64,000 bases of DNA, from the NCBI GenBank assembly GCA_028286915.1, contig JAQBQQ010000006.1, positions 1 to 64,000 of the forward strand. Reading direction: 5' to 3'. This document shows, in pieces, positions 1 to 7,965 of this stretch. Each line of letters starts with the position of its first letter. Position 1 is the first letter of the stretch. The translations under genes were made by a program, and so were the position numbers. The stretch comes from Candidatus Peribacteria bacterium (GTDB lineage: Bacteria > Patescibacteriota > Gracilibacteria > Peribacterales > Peribacteraceae). The notes beneath the pieces were generated by a model. That model was given only the letters and a program-made list of their open reading frames with translations. It searched no databases and was not told the origin of the DNA.

Positions 1-1
1 T

Positions 2-622
2 GAAACCTGCCGCACATCTTATGAGTTTGATACTCGTACTGTGCAGCAGATACTGCTTGGGTTCGACGCGAACTTTGAGGAGTATATGAACGGTTCTCTG
101 GAGCCGCTTACTTTACAGGATGGCTATGAGGCTGAAAAAAGAAACGGTTTTGCGTATGTGAATAAAGCTGATCCAGAAGCAAGAGTAAAAATGCGAAGAG
201 ATGGCTTGGATTTTTGCGTTTTTCTTAAGCAGGGAACCGATGACAAAGCAGGGACATATTCTGTGATGAATTGGAGAGAGAAAAATACATTTGCTATGTC
301 GGCTTTCTATTCATTGTTAAATATTGCCGAAATAATGAAGCAGCAAAATCCAAATATATCTCTGGAGACAGTGAGAGAAACAATGAAGATTTATATATCG
401 TCACGTAGCAGAAATAACCCGGTAACAGGCATGTGGGGAGGTTGTGAGGCTGGGGGAAACGGTTCAGGCAAAAGCGCTTTCGGTACGGAAGAGCAGCTTA
501 TTGTTATAGAAGAAGCAGTGAAACTATTGGAAGATGAGCATTCAAATAATACATATTCCAAAACGCAGTCAGTACCCGTAGGTGTACCAGCTCTTGTCCG
601 CAGAGGAGAGAGAAGATACTAA
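2..622 (+). CDS. Hypothetical protein, 5' end outside window
   Basis: The reading frame is open from the first bases of the window, so the gene begins upstream; about 206 C-terminal residues are visible and a GTG at 41 is only an internal possibility. I do not recognise the family. The visible part is mostly soluble, with a Gly-rich stretch near residues 145-160 that contains GGNGSGKS, which resembles a Walker A loop but sits unusually close to the C terminus and may be chance. It ends 11 nt before the convergent folD stop. Function unknown. Confidence 0.6.
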   Translation, partial: ETCRTSYEFDTRTVQQILLGFDANFEEYMNGSLEPLTLQDGYEAEKRNGFAYVNKADPEARVKMRRDGLDFCVFLKQGTDDKAGTYSVMNWREKNTFAMSAFYSLLNIAEIMKQQNPNISLETVRETMKIYISSRSRNNPVTGMWGGCEAGGNGSGKSAFGTEEQLIVIEEAVKLLEDEHSNNTYSKTQSVPVGVPALVRRGERRY

Positions 623-632
623 AAACAGTTTT

Positions 633-1517
633 TCATAACATTGATTCATCCAGATTCCTTGTCTTATTTATCATTTCCACCTGTCGCTGCTTTGCCCGGA
701 CCACATTGCGGAGCAGGCTGGCAACTGTCATAGGTCCGACACCCCCTGGAGTTGGCGTAATGGCTGATGCCACTTCTGAGACAGAAATAAAATCCGTATC
801 GCCTTTGAGCCCTTCTTCATCACGGCTCACGCCGATATCTATGACAACTGCACCGGGTTTAACCATATCGGCTGTAATCATTCCAGGCTTGCCGACGGCA
901 CAGAAAAGAATGTCCGCTTGTTTTGTAATGAGCGAGAGGCCGGCAGTTTTGCTGTGACACACGGTAACCGTTGCGCCACGGTTGAGTAGCATGATAGCCA
1001 ATGGTTTGCCCACAATGTTGCTGCGGCCTACCACGACGGCGTGTTGTCCTTCTATCGGCACCTTATAGTAATGTAATAATTCAATGACGCCGGCGGGCGT
1101 TGCCGGGGGTAAATCCTCAAACTCTTTGGAGAGAAATGTTTTGCCGAGGTTATATGCCCCAAAACCATCCACGTCTTTTGTCGGCGTAATGGCACGCAGA
1201 ATTTGCGGCGTGTGTTTTTCCAATTGTTTTGGCAGCGGCAGCTGGATAATAAAACCGCTCACGTCCGGTTCGCGGTTTAAATTCTCAATGAGCATCATGA
1301 GTTCCGGCAAACCGGTTTCTTCCGCCAGTTGAATATGTTCATGACGCATGCCGATGGCTTCGCAGCTCTTCAGTTTTTGCTTTATATAACTATTACTGGC
1401 GGCATTGTCGCCTGCCTGGACAACGACAAGTTTTGGATCGAGCTGTTTCACCTTTTTCTTGAGTGTCTCAAGAATGGCAGTTGCCACTTCGGTACCGGAG
1501 AGAATGCGTGCAGTCAT
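633..1517 (-). CDS. folD: Bifunctional methylenetetrahydrofolate dehydrogenase/cyclohydrolase FolD
   Basis: Cytosolic enzyme of one-carbon metabolism that interconverts 5,10-methylene-, methenyl- and 10-formyl-tetrahydrofolate using NAD(P). The 294-residue length is normal for the family. Visible hallmarks are the SYIKQKLK segment with the catalytic YxxxK near residues 43-50, the PATPAGVIELL substrate-binding segment near 140, the VVGRSNIVGKP nucleotide-binding motif near 162, and the C-terminal TPGGVGPMTVASLL. It lies 5 nt downstream of tmk on the same strand, so the two are probably one transcript serving folate and dTTP supply. No Shine-Dalgarno is seen before the ATG. Confidence 0.96.
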   Translation of the reverse strand: MTARILSGTEVATAILETLKKKVKQLDPKLVVVQAGDNAASNSYIKQKLKSCEAIGMRHEHIQLAEETGLPELMMLIENLNREPDVSGFIIQLPLPKQLEKHTPQILRAITPTKDVDGFGAYNLGKTFLSKEFEDLPPATPAGVIELLHYYKVPIEGQHAVVVGRSNIVGKPLAIMLLNRGATVTVCHSKTAGLSLITKQADILFCAVGKPGMITADMVKPGAVVIDIGVSRDEEGLKGDTDFISVSEVASAITPTPGGVGPMTVASLLRNVVRAKQRQVEMINKTRNLDESML

Positions 1518-1522
1518 GAAAG

Positions 1523-2116
1523 TTACAGGGATGGATGCTGAATGAGTTGAAAAATAGTTTCGGCTACTTCCTCTTTGGCGCCGGAAGTATCTACGCAGTG
1601 AACGGACTTGTCTGCTGCTGCGTAGGACAGATAGCCGTCATATATTTTTTTCTGAAATTCTGATTTTTCAAACAAATCATGATCATTCCGCCGGGCAAGC
1701 CGCTCCTGGCATACCTCGAAGGGCGGTAGAGTAAAAACAGTAACAGCCGGCTTGGGAAAGAATCGGTTTATGCCTGCCAGCCATGCAAAATCCATGCCAA
1801 GTGCTTCACCGTAGATAAGAGTGGAGGGGGCATAGCGGTCGCTTACGACGGTTTTTCCTTCCTGTAATGCCGGCTGAATTACATTTTCCACGTGCCAGGC
1901 TCTATCAGCGCAAAAAAGCAGTTGTAGTGCGGATGGCGGAAGTTTTTCCTCGCCGTTTAGTATCCGTCGTATCCAGAGGCCAATTGGCCCTTGTGATGGC
2001 TCGGCTGTTAAAAGCACGGGCGTACCTTCGCGTTCAAGGCGTTCGGCAAAGGCCTTTGCCTGGAATGTAGTACCGGCACCGTCCGGGCCTTCGAAGACAA
2101 TAAAGCGGTCAGTCAT
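1523..2116 (-). CDS. tmk: Thymidylate (dTMP) kinase with variant P-loop
   Basis: Predicted to phosphorylate dTMP to dTDP. About 197 residues from the ATG at 2116, chosen because the FIVFEGPDGAG motif then begins at residue 4; a longer in-frame start at 2161 would add 15 odd residues. Family marks are a TAEPS segment (TREPG equivalent), LLFCADRAWH and the VVSDRYAPST signature. The P-loop reads GPDGAGTT, so the usual catalytic lysine (GxxGxGK) is threonine; I read this codon as ACT directly. A TATAAT box lies on the minus strand at 2136-2141. Upstream of folD in the same operon. Confidence 0.88.
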   Translation of the reverse strand: MTDRFIVFEGPDGAGTTFQAKAFAERLEREGTPVLLTAEPSQGPIGLWIRRILNGEEKLPPSALQLLFCADRAWHVENVIQPALQEGKTVVSDRYAPSTLIYGEALGMDFAWLAGINRFFPKPAVTVFTLPPFEVCQERLARRNDHDLFEKSEFQKKIYDGYLSYAAADKSVHCVDTSGAKEEVAETIFQLIQHPSL

Positions 2117-2171
2117 GAGTGTAAGTATATGGTAAATTATAATGTACGATAGTTTGACCAATATGATTAAT

Positions 2172-2200
2172 TTGACATATTAATAATTTATGTCTAAACT
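2172..2200 (+). promoter_or_regulatory. Sigma-70-type promoter for 2248 gene
   Basis: TTGACA at 2172-2177, a 17-nt spacer and TAAACT at 2195-2200. The predicted leader of about 40 nt contains AGGAG just before the ATG at 2248, so this gene uses a classical leader and ribosome site, unlike several neighbours. Confidence 0.6.
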
Positions 2201-2247
2201 ATTAATGTTGATTCTTTGTATCTCTTGTTCCTTTACAGGAGTTTCTC

Positions 2248-2700
2248 ATGACTGCGACTGACAGCGTCAAGTCTCCTCGTCAGCAGCCCCACATCTGCCT
2301 GGGTATTTCTCACAACTCGATGCAGTTGCCGCACATTGCATTTTTGACGCGACAGCAGCAGGAAGGCAGGGGTTATAACGTCTTCATGTCGTTGCCGCCT
2401 TTGAAATCTCGCATGGGTAAAACGGCATACGCACTATTTGCCTCGGACAGCCTGGCGGAAAATAATCCGGGCGGCTCAGGAATTCTTGCTGCTGCATTCC
2501 TTATGGGATGGAAGCATGGAGCAGGTGAATATGACCCGGCTCTGGCCGAGGACACAGGACTCGCCGGTAAGGCGTGGTCGTATGAAGGTCTGGCCGAATT
2601 CATCAGCCGGATCAATCCTCGTGGGAAGACTGATTTGCTCCAGCTTCTCACTCACGTGCGGAACATGGGAGCTGACGTCCGGCAGAGAATTTTTTCTTGA
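2248..2700 (+). CDS. Hypothetical soluble protein, 150 aa
   Basis: A 150-residue protein without signal peptide, membrane segment or motif that I recognise. Support for a real gene: a good promoter at 2172-2200, an AGGAG ribosome site 6 nt before the ATG, and a strong hairpin terminator 13 nt after the TGA stop. The N-terminal 30 residues are rich in Gln and His, and the middle holds a Gly/Ala-rich segment (GGSGILAAAFLMGW). It is divergent from tmk and convergent with the SLH protein. Function unknown. Confidence 0.65.
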   Translation: MTATDSVKSPRQQPHICLGISHNSMQLPHIAFLTRQQQEGRGYNVFMSLPPLKSRMGKTAYALFASDSLAENNPGGSGILAAAFLMGWKHGAGEYDPALAEDTGLAGKAWSYEGLAEFISRINPRGKTDLLQLLTHVRNMGADVRQRIFS

Positions 2701-2713
2701 GTTACAGTCAACA

Positions 2714-2740
2714 GCCCGGCTACCACTTCGGTAGCCGGGC
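2714..2740. terminator. Hairpin between convergent genes
   Basis: Perfect 11-bp GC-rich stem (2714-2724 with 2730-2740) and a 5-nt loop, followed by AATTT. It sits between the ends of the 2248 gene and the SLH beta-propeller gene and can serve both strands. Confidence 0.7.
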
Positions 2741-2758
2741 AATTTATATGTAAAAAAT

Positions 2759-5308
2759 TTAATACATTCGTATTCCTCCGCCCTGCTCAACGGGCAGATC
2801 AATTTTGTTTTGGAACGATATATTGCCCTTGGCGTGGCTTTGTACGCCATCCTGGCCGATGGTAAGCAGAGAATCCTTGATACGGATAATGCGTTCCACA
2901 TCTTTGCCGTACAAGTTCTCGCCCGATTTCACAATGTCATCATTGGTGTAGTGAGTAATTTTGCCTTGCAGGTCGAAGCCGTTTTTAAGGCTCAGATTGT
3001 AGACATACGCACCTTGGAAAGTGGTAACGGCGTATTTTTCCTCCGGCTTTTTGTTCACGTCTTCCGGCCGGTATGTCATGACACGGACAGGGAAAGAGAG
3101 AAGACCAGTATCTTTATCAAACAACAATGCATGGTGGTCGTATAGCAGGGGACTGTCGGTACCACGGTCCCCAATAACTTCTTTGGCAATTTCCTTCGGA
3201 TTATTCACATCAGACACATCGAACAGACCTATTTTCATGCCAAGTACAGCCGTATAATAGACGGCGTTATTACTGTGCACCTTGTCGGCGTCTATGGTTT
3301 CATCCACGTCTTTTCCAAAACCGATGAGATGCGTTTCATCGTACGGGTGCAGGTAATTGCTGTAGCCGGGAATTTTAAGCTTGCCCAAAACCTTCGGGTT
3401 GCGCGGGTCGGTGGTATCAATGACAAACAATGGATCAACCGTTTTGAATGTCACCAGATAGGCGCGGTTGCCCATAAAGCGGACCGAGTAGATAGTTTCA
3501 CCCGGCGCCAGATTCTCCAGCTTTCCGACTGTCTGCATATCCGTATTCAGGATATACACGTTATTCTGGGACACGGAATGCTCGCCGCTTATTTGTTCGG
3601 TTGTTGTGGCAATACGGAACGTGTTGTTATTTTCATCCATGGAAAACTGATTCAAAATATGACCGTTCACCGAGCCCTGCGCTTGCATCTTGAGGCCCGT
3701 ATCAGAAATACCGAAGCGGAAAATATTTGTTGTTTCATTGCTGGTCGGGTTAGCCGAATCCCAATTGTAATTCCACTGCGTACCAGCCACGTACAGATTA
3801 TTCAATGATGAGTACACATTGTCGGCGTTGCCAAGAATAACATCGCGCTGCACTTCTTTCTGTAAGTCATTCGTTGGGACGACGGCGGTAATAAGATACT
3901 GAGGCGATGGCTCATGCGGCAGAATGGAAATGCGGTTGCAGCTCACCACCGGCTTGTCCGTTACCTTTACGGCACTATCACTGAACTTCGGCACAATGTC
4001 CGCTTCGGTGGCTTTTAAAAGCGGCACAGGTCCGCCCCAGTACATGCCCTGGTTTAGCACCAGGTATAACTTGTCGCCGATTTTGCGCGTGGAGACTTTA
4101 TTTCCTTCCAAGCTGACTGTGCGCGTAATCTTCGGCTTGGTTTTATCGGTTACATCGTAGATGTGCACCTCTGTTCTGGCTGCGCGGTAGATGGGCATAA
4201 AGCCGGGCGCCATTTTCCTGTCCGTCATAGGCGAATAAATAGGGCCTGGGCTGGAGGCGCTGCCAATGACCGTCAGAATATTTCCATCCACATATAAGTC
4301 CTGGGCGTAGTAATTATCTGTCGATACATTGATGGTTGCCATTTCTTTCATGGCGCTGGCCGGATCAGCCTGAACGATAACCACTTTGCCGTTACGGACA
4401 ATGTACAAATAGGTGCCGTCTGTTTTTACGATGTCCGCTTCGTCCACACCATCCACCTGCACGTTTGTTTTGGAGTAATCGGTATTTGATGTACCGGCAG
4501 CGGCAGGAGCCGTGACAGATTTTTGAGCTGCTCCCATGGCGTCTATCATCGGCATTGCCTCGTTCATTATTCCTCCACGGTTAGACATAAATGAAGGGCC
4601 GGCAGATTGCGAGAAGGCCTTAATGTCCTCACACGAAGTTGCAACCTGTACTTTATCGGATGCAAAGTTCACTTTGGCATTCGGGTTCATAATATTCAGC
4701 ACGCCAATAGCCGGCTGATCCGTTTTCTTCTCGGAAATCCGCCACATCATCTCCGCCATTTCGCCGCGCGTAATAGGTTTATCAAGTTTGTTGATGGTCG
4801 GCGGAATAGCTTTGGATGATTCGAATGCAGACGTGAAAGGTGTGTACCAGTCACCATAATTCTCCTGAACTTTCTTCTGCTTATATGCAAGAGACAAAAT
4901 CTTTGTCGCCTCCACAAAACTGATGTTCTGGCTCGGATGGAAAGTCCCGTCACTCGGATAGCCGGAAACAAATCCCTGGGCGTAGGCCCGGCATACGGCA
5001 TTGGCAAACCATTCATTTTTTATATCAGGTGCACAATTGGCGGAATCTTTTCTTTCACCAAGGTTATTTGTCGCACGCATGATAATTTGTACGAACTCCG
5101 CACGGTTAATAGTACTGCCCGGCTTGAATGATTTGTCGGCATAGCCTTCCAGAATACCTTTTGCCTGCAAAGCTTCGATAGCCGTTTTATAGGGTGTTGA
5201 TGTTGAGACATCGGAAAAAGACGCAAGTGCGCTCATAGGTATAAGCGTTGCACAGAGCGAAGCAACCGCAATAGCGCTGCCGGTTCTGGTAAGAAGATTC
5301 CGTTTCAT
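2759..5308 (-). CDS. SLH-domain secreted protein with beta-propeller (PF09826-like)
   Basis: An 849-residue exported protein. Residues 1-29 form a signal peptide ending in SALA. Three SLH modules follow (about 30-195; FSDVSTSTPY..., GFVSGYPSDGTFHPSQ, then a weaker third), which in other bacteria bind secondary wall polymer and anchor S-layer proteins. From about residue 275 the NVQVDGVDEADIVKTDGTYL segment opens the beta-propeller family of secreted proteins (PF09826), with repeating strands to about 760. Ligand unknown. The 14 bases before the ATG are pyrimidine-rich and resemble an anti-Shine-Dalgarno sequence. Likely a structural or binding protein of the cell surface. Confidence 0.9.
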   Translation of the reverse strand: MKRNLLTRTGSAIAVASLCATLIPMSALASFSDVSTSTPYKTAIEALQAKGILEGYADKSFKPGSTINRAEFVQIIMRATNNLGERKDSANCAPDIKNEWFANAVCRAYAQGFVSGYPSDGTFHPSQNISFVEATKILSLAYKQKKVQENYGDWYTPFTSAFESSKAIPPTINKLDKPITRGEMAEMMWRISEKKTDQPAIGVLNIMNPNAKVNFASDKVQVATSCEDIKAFSQSAGPSFMSNRGGIMNEAMPMIDAMGAAQKSVTAPAAAGTSNTDYSKTNVQVDGVDEADIVKTDGTYLYIVRNGKVVIVQADPASAMKEMATINVSTDNYYAQDLYVDGNILTVIGSASSPGPIYSPMTDRKMAPGFMPIYRAARTEVHIYDVTDKTKPKITRTVSLEGNKVSTRKIGDKLYLVLNQGMYWGGPVPLLKATEADIVPKFSDSAVKVTDKPVVSCNRISILPHEPSPQYLITAVVPTNDLQKEVQRDVILGNADNVYSSLNNLYVAGTQWNYNWDSANPTSNETTNIFRFGISDTGLKMQAQGSVNGHILNQFSMDENNNTFRIATTTEQISGEHSVSQNNVYILNTDMQTVGKLENLAPGETIYSVRFMGNRAYLVTFKTVDPLFVIDTTDPRNPKVLGKLKIPGYSNYLHPYDETHLIGFGKDVDETIDADKVHSNNAVYYTAVLGMKIGLFDVSDVNNPKEIAKEVIGDRGTDSPLLYDHHALLFDKDTGLLSFPVRVMTYRPEDVNKKPEEKYAVTTFQGAYVYNLSLKNGFDLQGKITHYTNDDIVKSGENLYGKDVERIIRIKDSLLTIGQDGVQSHAKGNISFQNKIDLPVEQGGGIRMY

Positions 5309-5404
5309 AGAAGGAGGGAGGGAAAGAATTCTAACAGGGATAACGACCAGTATGCCAAAAGGTTACACGCAAAAGGAATGGATTGGCCGGAACGTCAAAC
5401 TAAA

Positions 5405-5430
5405 AGAGCGGATGACTCTGCATCCGCTCT
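5405..5430 (-). terminator. Intrinsic terminator of the DUF4173 gene
   Basis: On the minus strand a perfect 10-bp stem (5421-5430 with 5405-5414) and 6-nt loop are followed by TTTTAG, 22 nt after the stop codon at 5453. Confidence 0.8.
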
Positions 5431-5452
5431 GTTGTTCACATCTCTGTAGTTT

Positions 5453-7207
5453 TTATTTACAGCTATCGACAGTAACAGCGCCCGAACCGGATAATGGGTG
5501 TTGTGACTGTAAGGTGTTCAAATCATCATAATGGACATTTCCTCTTTGGATAAACGGCGACTCATACGAGGCCTCATATTCATGCTGGTCCGAAGCGAGA
5601 TCCACATTATTCAGCACCTGGTAATCAGCAATTTCCTGCACCACGCAGTTAACGGTAGCCTGTAAATGGTTTTGAGTGGCAATTTTCTCCGCTGCATTGC
5701 CGCTATTATTATATTCCTGCCATTTTTCCGTATCTCCATAATGAATATGGAGTGTATCTAATTTACTTTGCAAATACTGGGCGGCGGATTTTTTGTGAGC
5801 CAGTTGTTTCGTGTTTACCACTGTGCCCGGTATGCGCAAAGTTTCCACCGTCTGCTGCAGCCTGGTCGTAATGTCCAGCCAGCCGCCAATGGCATCGGCA
5901 GACAGATTGGCAATGTAGACGTCGTCTTTCGGCTGGCTCCGCGGAGGAATGGAATCGGCAATGGCGGCATCCATATTCGTGGCATTCAGGTAGCCAAACA
6001 CAAGTGTGGATAAGCCAAGAGCACCGATAATAAGATATTTCTCACGCATGTTCTGCCACAGTGTAAAGAGAAGAAGCAGCAACAGAATGCCTGCCAGTCA
6101 TGCAAGAAATACCAGGCCGATAATACGGACACGGGTAAAACCGTACATATCCATGTACATCCAGTTTCGGCGCAATGCTGAACCGAGCAGGGCAAATAAC
6201 TCAACAGTTAACACGGTTCCGACTATCTGCAGGCTGACACGTTCTTTCAAAGCTTTCACTTCGCGCTGCTTTAGAATAACGACATATGTCACAAGACAGC
6301 CGAAGAATGTAGAAATGAGAAGTTCCAGAAAACCGTTCCGTACGTAGTCCGCATAGGTAATGTCCAGCACCTTAAACGCGGCATCGGAGGCAAACAGGTA
6401 CCTGGCTTGTACAAAGAGAAAAAGCCCGAATAGCAAACTGAGCGCCAGTGTGGGGATGAATAACTCCAGATAACCGAAGAAGCGGAGCGTCGGGATATTT
6501 TTTGTCGTATCAGCGTGAAAGCGGACAGTGAGGTTTACCAGAAGCGCCAGAGCTAGAATGATGGAAATGACAGTCCGGCCAAGCGCCTGCTCGCGTACCT
6601 GGCGGATCATCAGTTCAAAGACGGGGTCCGCCTGGGAAAGCAGAACGGCAAAGAACAGCAGCAGAACAACCGTGAAAATGACAGTTTTTATAACCGTCGC
6701 CATTCCAGGGTGCTTGTCCGACCGGACAGCCGATGCGGAGCGGAACAGCAGGGGAATCTGCATCAGGCTTTTGCCTATAAATTGAAACCCGGTCTTCACT
6801 TTCCAGAGCCCGTGCCATTGCACTGCATCTATGCTCCGCATAATAAACAGGCTGACAATACTCGCCAGTATAACCACCACATTCACCTCCTGCACAAACT
6901 CATTATTGCGGAAGCCAGACAAAAGCCCGGCAACCACACCCACTGCGGCAATGTACCAGGCAAACCATGTTCGTTTCTCCGGTTCAAAGGTAAGGAATAT
7001 AGCGGCAATAATGCTGATGCCAAACAATCCCCAGCCAATACCAAAGCCCATCTTATAAGCGAAAATGTTATACCCAAGCAGTGCCAAACCCAGTGCCCAC
7101 AATGTATAGCGCGGCACATGGATGTCGGGCGGCTCTTTGTCCCTGGTAAACACCTGCGCTATAGCGAATACAAACAGACCGATAAGGAGCAGAAAAAGCA
7201 AAGCCAT
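5453..7207 (-). pseudogene. DUF4173-family membrane protein interrupted by one in-frame TGA
   Basis: Two ORFs in the same frame (7207-6098, 369 residues; then to 5453) are separated only by a TGA at 6098-6100; read through, they give one protein of about 584 residues. The first part has some ten membrane helices and the family segments TYADYVRNGFLEL and YGFTRVRI; the part after the TGA continues the last helix (LAGILLLLLF) and then carries a soluble domain with NATNMDAAIA and ANLSADAIGGWLDI, which match the C-terminal region of DUF4173 proteins. In the family a Trp is common at the interrupted position, so TGG to TGA is the simplest change. Could be a fresh pseudogene, readthrough, or a sequence error. 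Confidence 0.8.
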
Positions 7208-7473
7208 GGGCTTGGGCTGGGAAGTAATGAAAGATTTCCACGATAGGCGTTTGGACTAAAGAGTCAAATACGAATGGTTACAAAAAATAGGATTGGCGCA
7301 TTTGTTTGTCATATTTTGATCGGCACCGCACCCGGTACCCAGGTACCGCAGCCGTGGAAGGCTGCTCTGTTGGTGGAAATAATTCAACACGCAGAGCACC
7401 GTGCTTGACGCGGGGGACAATAAAAAATGAATGGTAAATCCACGGCTATTTTGATAAAGGTCCGCGGATGGAC
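7208..7473. other. Intergenic region without a supported gene
   Basis: Between the DUF4173 gene and the terminator at 7474-7500. I see no convincing gene, only an open frame of low-likelihood composition on the minus strand and a short repeat of GGTACC near 7336-7350. Confidence 0.4.
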
Positions 7474-7500
7474 AAAAAAAACCGGGAGCGAACTCCCGGT
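7474..7500 (-). terminator. Intrinsic terminator for the 7601-7831 gene
   Basis: On the minus strand an 8-bp stem (7493-7500 with 7481-7488) with a 4-nt TTCG-type loop runs directly into a run of seven or eight T. It is about 100 nt downstream of the small gene's stop. Confidence 0.85.
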
Positions 7501-7600
7501 AGTTGATCAATGCACTACGACAATGCTAGCTTTCGTTTCACGCCAGCCAAAGTAACACTCCAGTGCCAAGCAGATGAATGCAATGAGAAGTGAGTGCTGG

Positions 7601-7831
7601 TCAGGAGTGCAAGAAGTAACAGAAAAACCCGATAAGGCCTGCCGTTGACGCCCCGCATGCCCATGCGAATTTGCATCTGCCAAATGAAAAAGGAATCATA
7701 GTAGCGTACAGAATTGCGAGCAAAGAAGTATTTTCCCTGCTCACGAGATTCAAGGTACTTGCGAACATCAATGCACATAGTGCAGCGGTGTCCCAGAAAC
7801 CAGGCAGAAAGCTCTTCGTGCGGTCGCTCAT
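7601..7831 (-). CDS. Small hydrophobic membrane protein, 76 aa
   Basis: A 76-residue protein with two or three predicted membrane segments (about 12-28, 38-50 and 58-73). Support: an AAGGAG ribosome site 7 nt before the ATG, and an intrinsic terminator downstream on the same strand. No recognised family. It is downstream of groEL on the same strand but separated from it by a strong hairpin terminator, so it is probably transcribed alone from the AT-rich stretch at 7880-7900. Confidence 0.55.
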   Translation of the reverse strand: MSDRTKSFLPGFWDTAALCALMFASTLNLVSRENTSLLAILYATMIPFSFGRCKFAWACGASTAGLIGFFCYFLHS

Positions 7832-7890
7832 GGCAACTCTCCTTATTCTGCGGTGTTTGAAGAGATCAACAAGATGACTATAGTATTATT

Positions 7891-7925
7891 TTATAAAAAG
7901 AAAAGACCGGAGCGCTCCGGTCTTT
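7891..7925 (-). terminator. groEL terminator (perfect palindrome)
   Basis: A perfect 24-nt palindrome at 7902-7925 is followed on the minus strand by a T-rich run (7891-7901). It lies 41 nt after the groEL stop. Confidence 0.85.
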
Positions 7926-7965
7926 CTCTTGTTTCCCTTGAGTCACCTGTTTCTCCTGTACCCCT

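Noticed and set aside
2-622. ATPase call from a GGNGSGKS loop
   Set aside because: The loop is near the C terminus and no Walker B or other ATPase motif is visible.
5453-7207. Genome-wide recoding of TGA (as Gly or Trp)
   Set aside because: Many intact genes end in TGA at the family's normal length (transaldolase, the 2248 gene, the PKD protein). Only one in-frame TGA was seen.
7256-7510. 84-codon frame on the minus strand
   Set aside because: It contains the intrinsic terminator, has no ribosome site and an unnatural composition.
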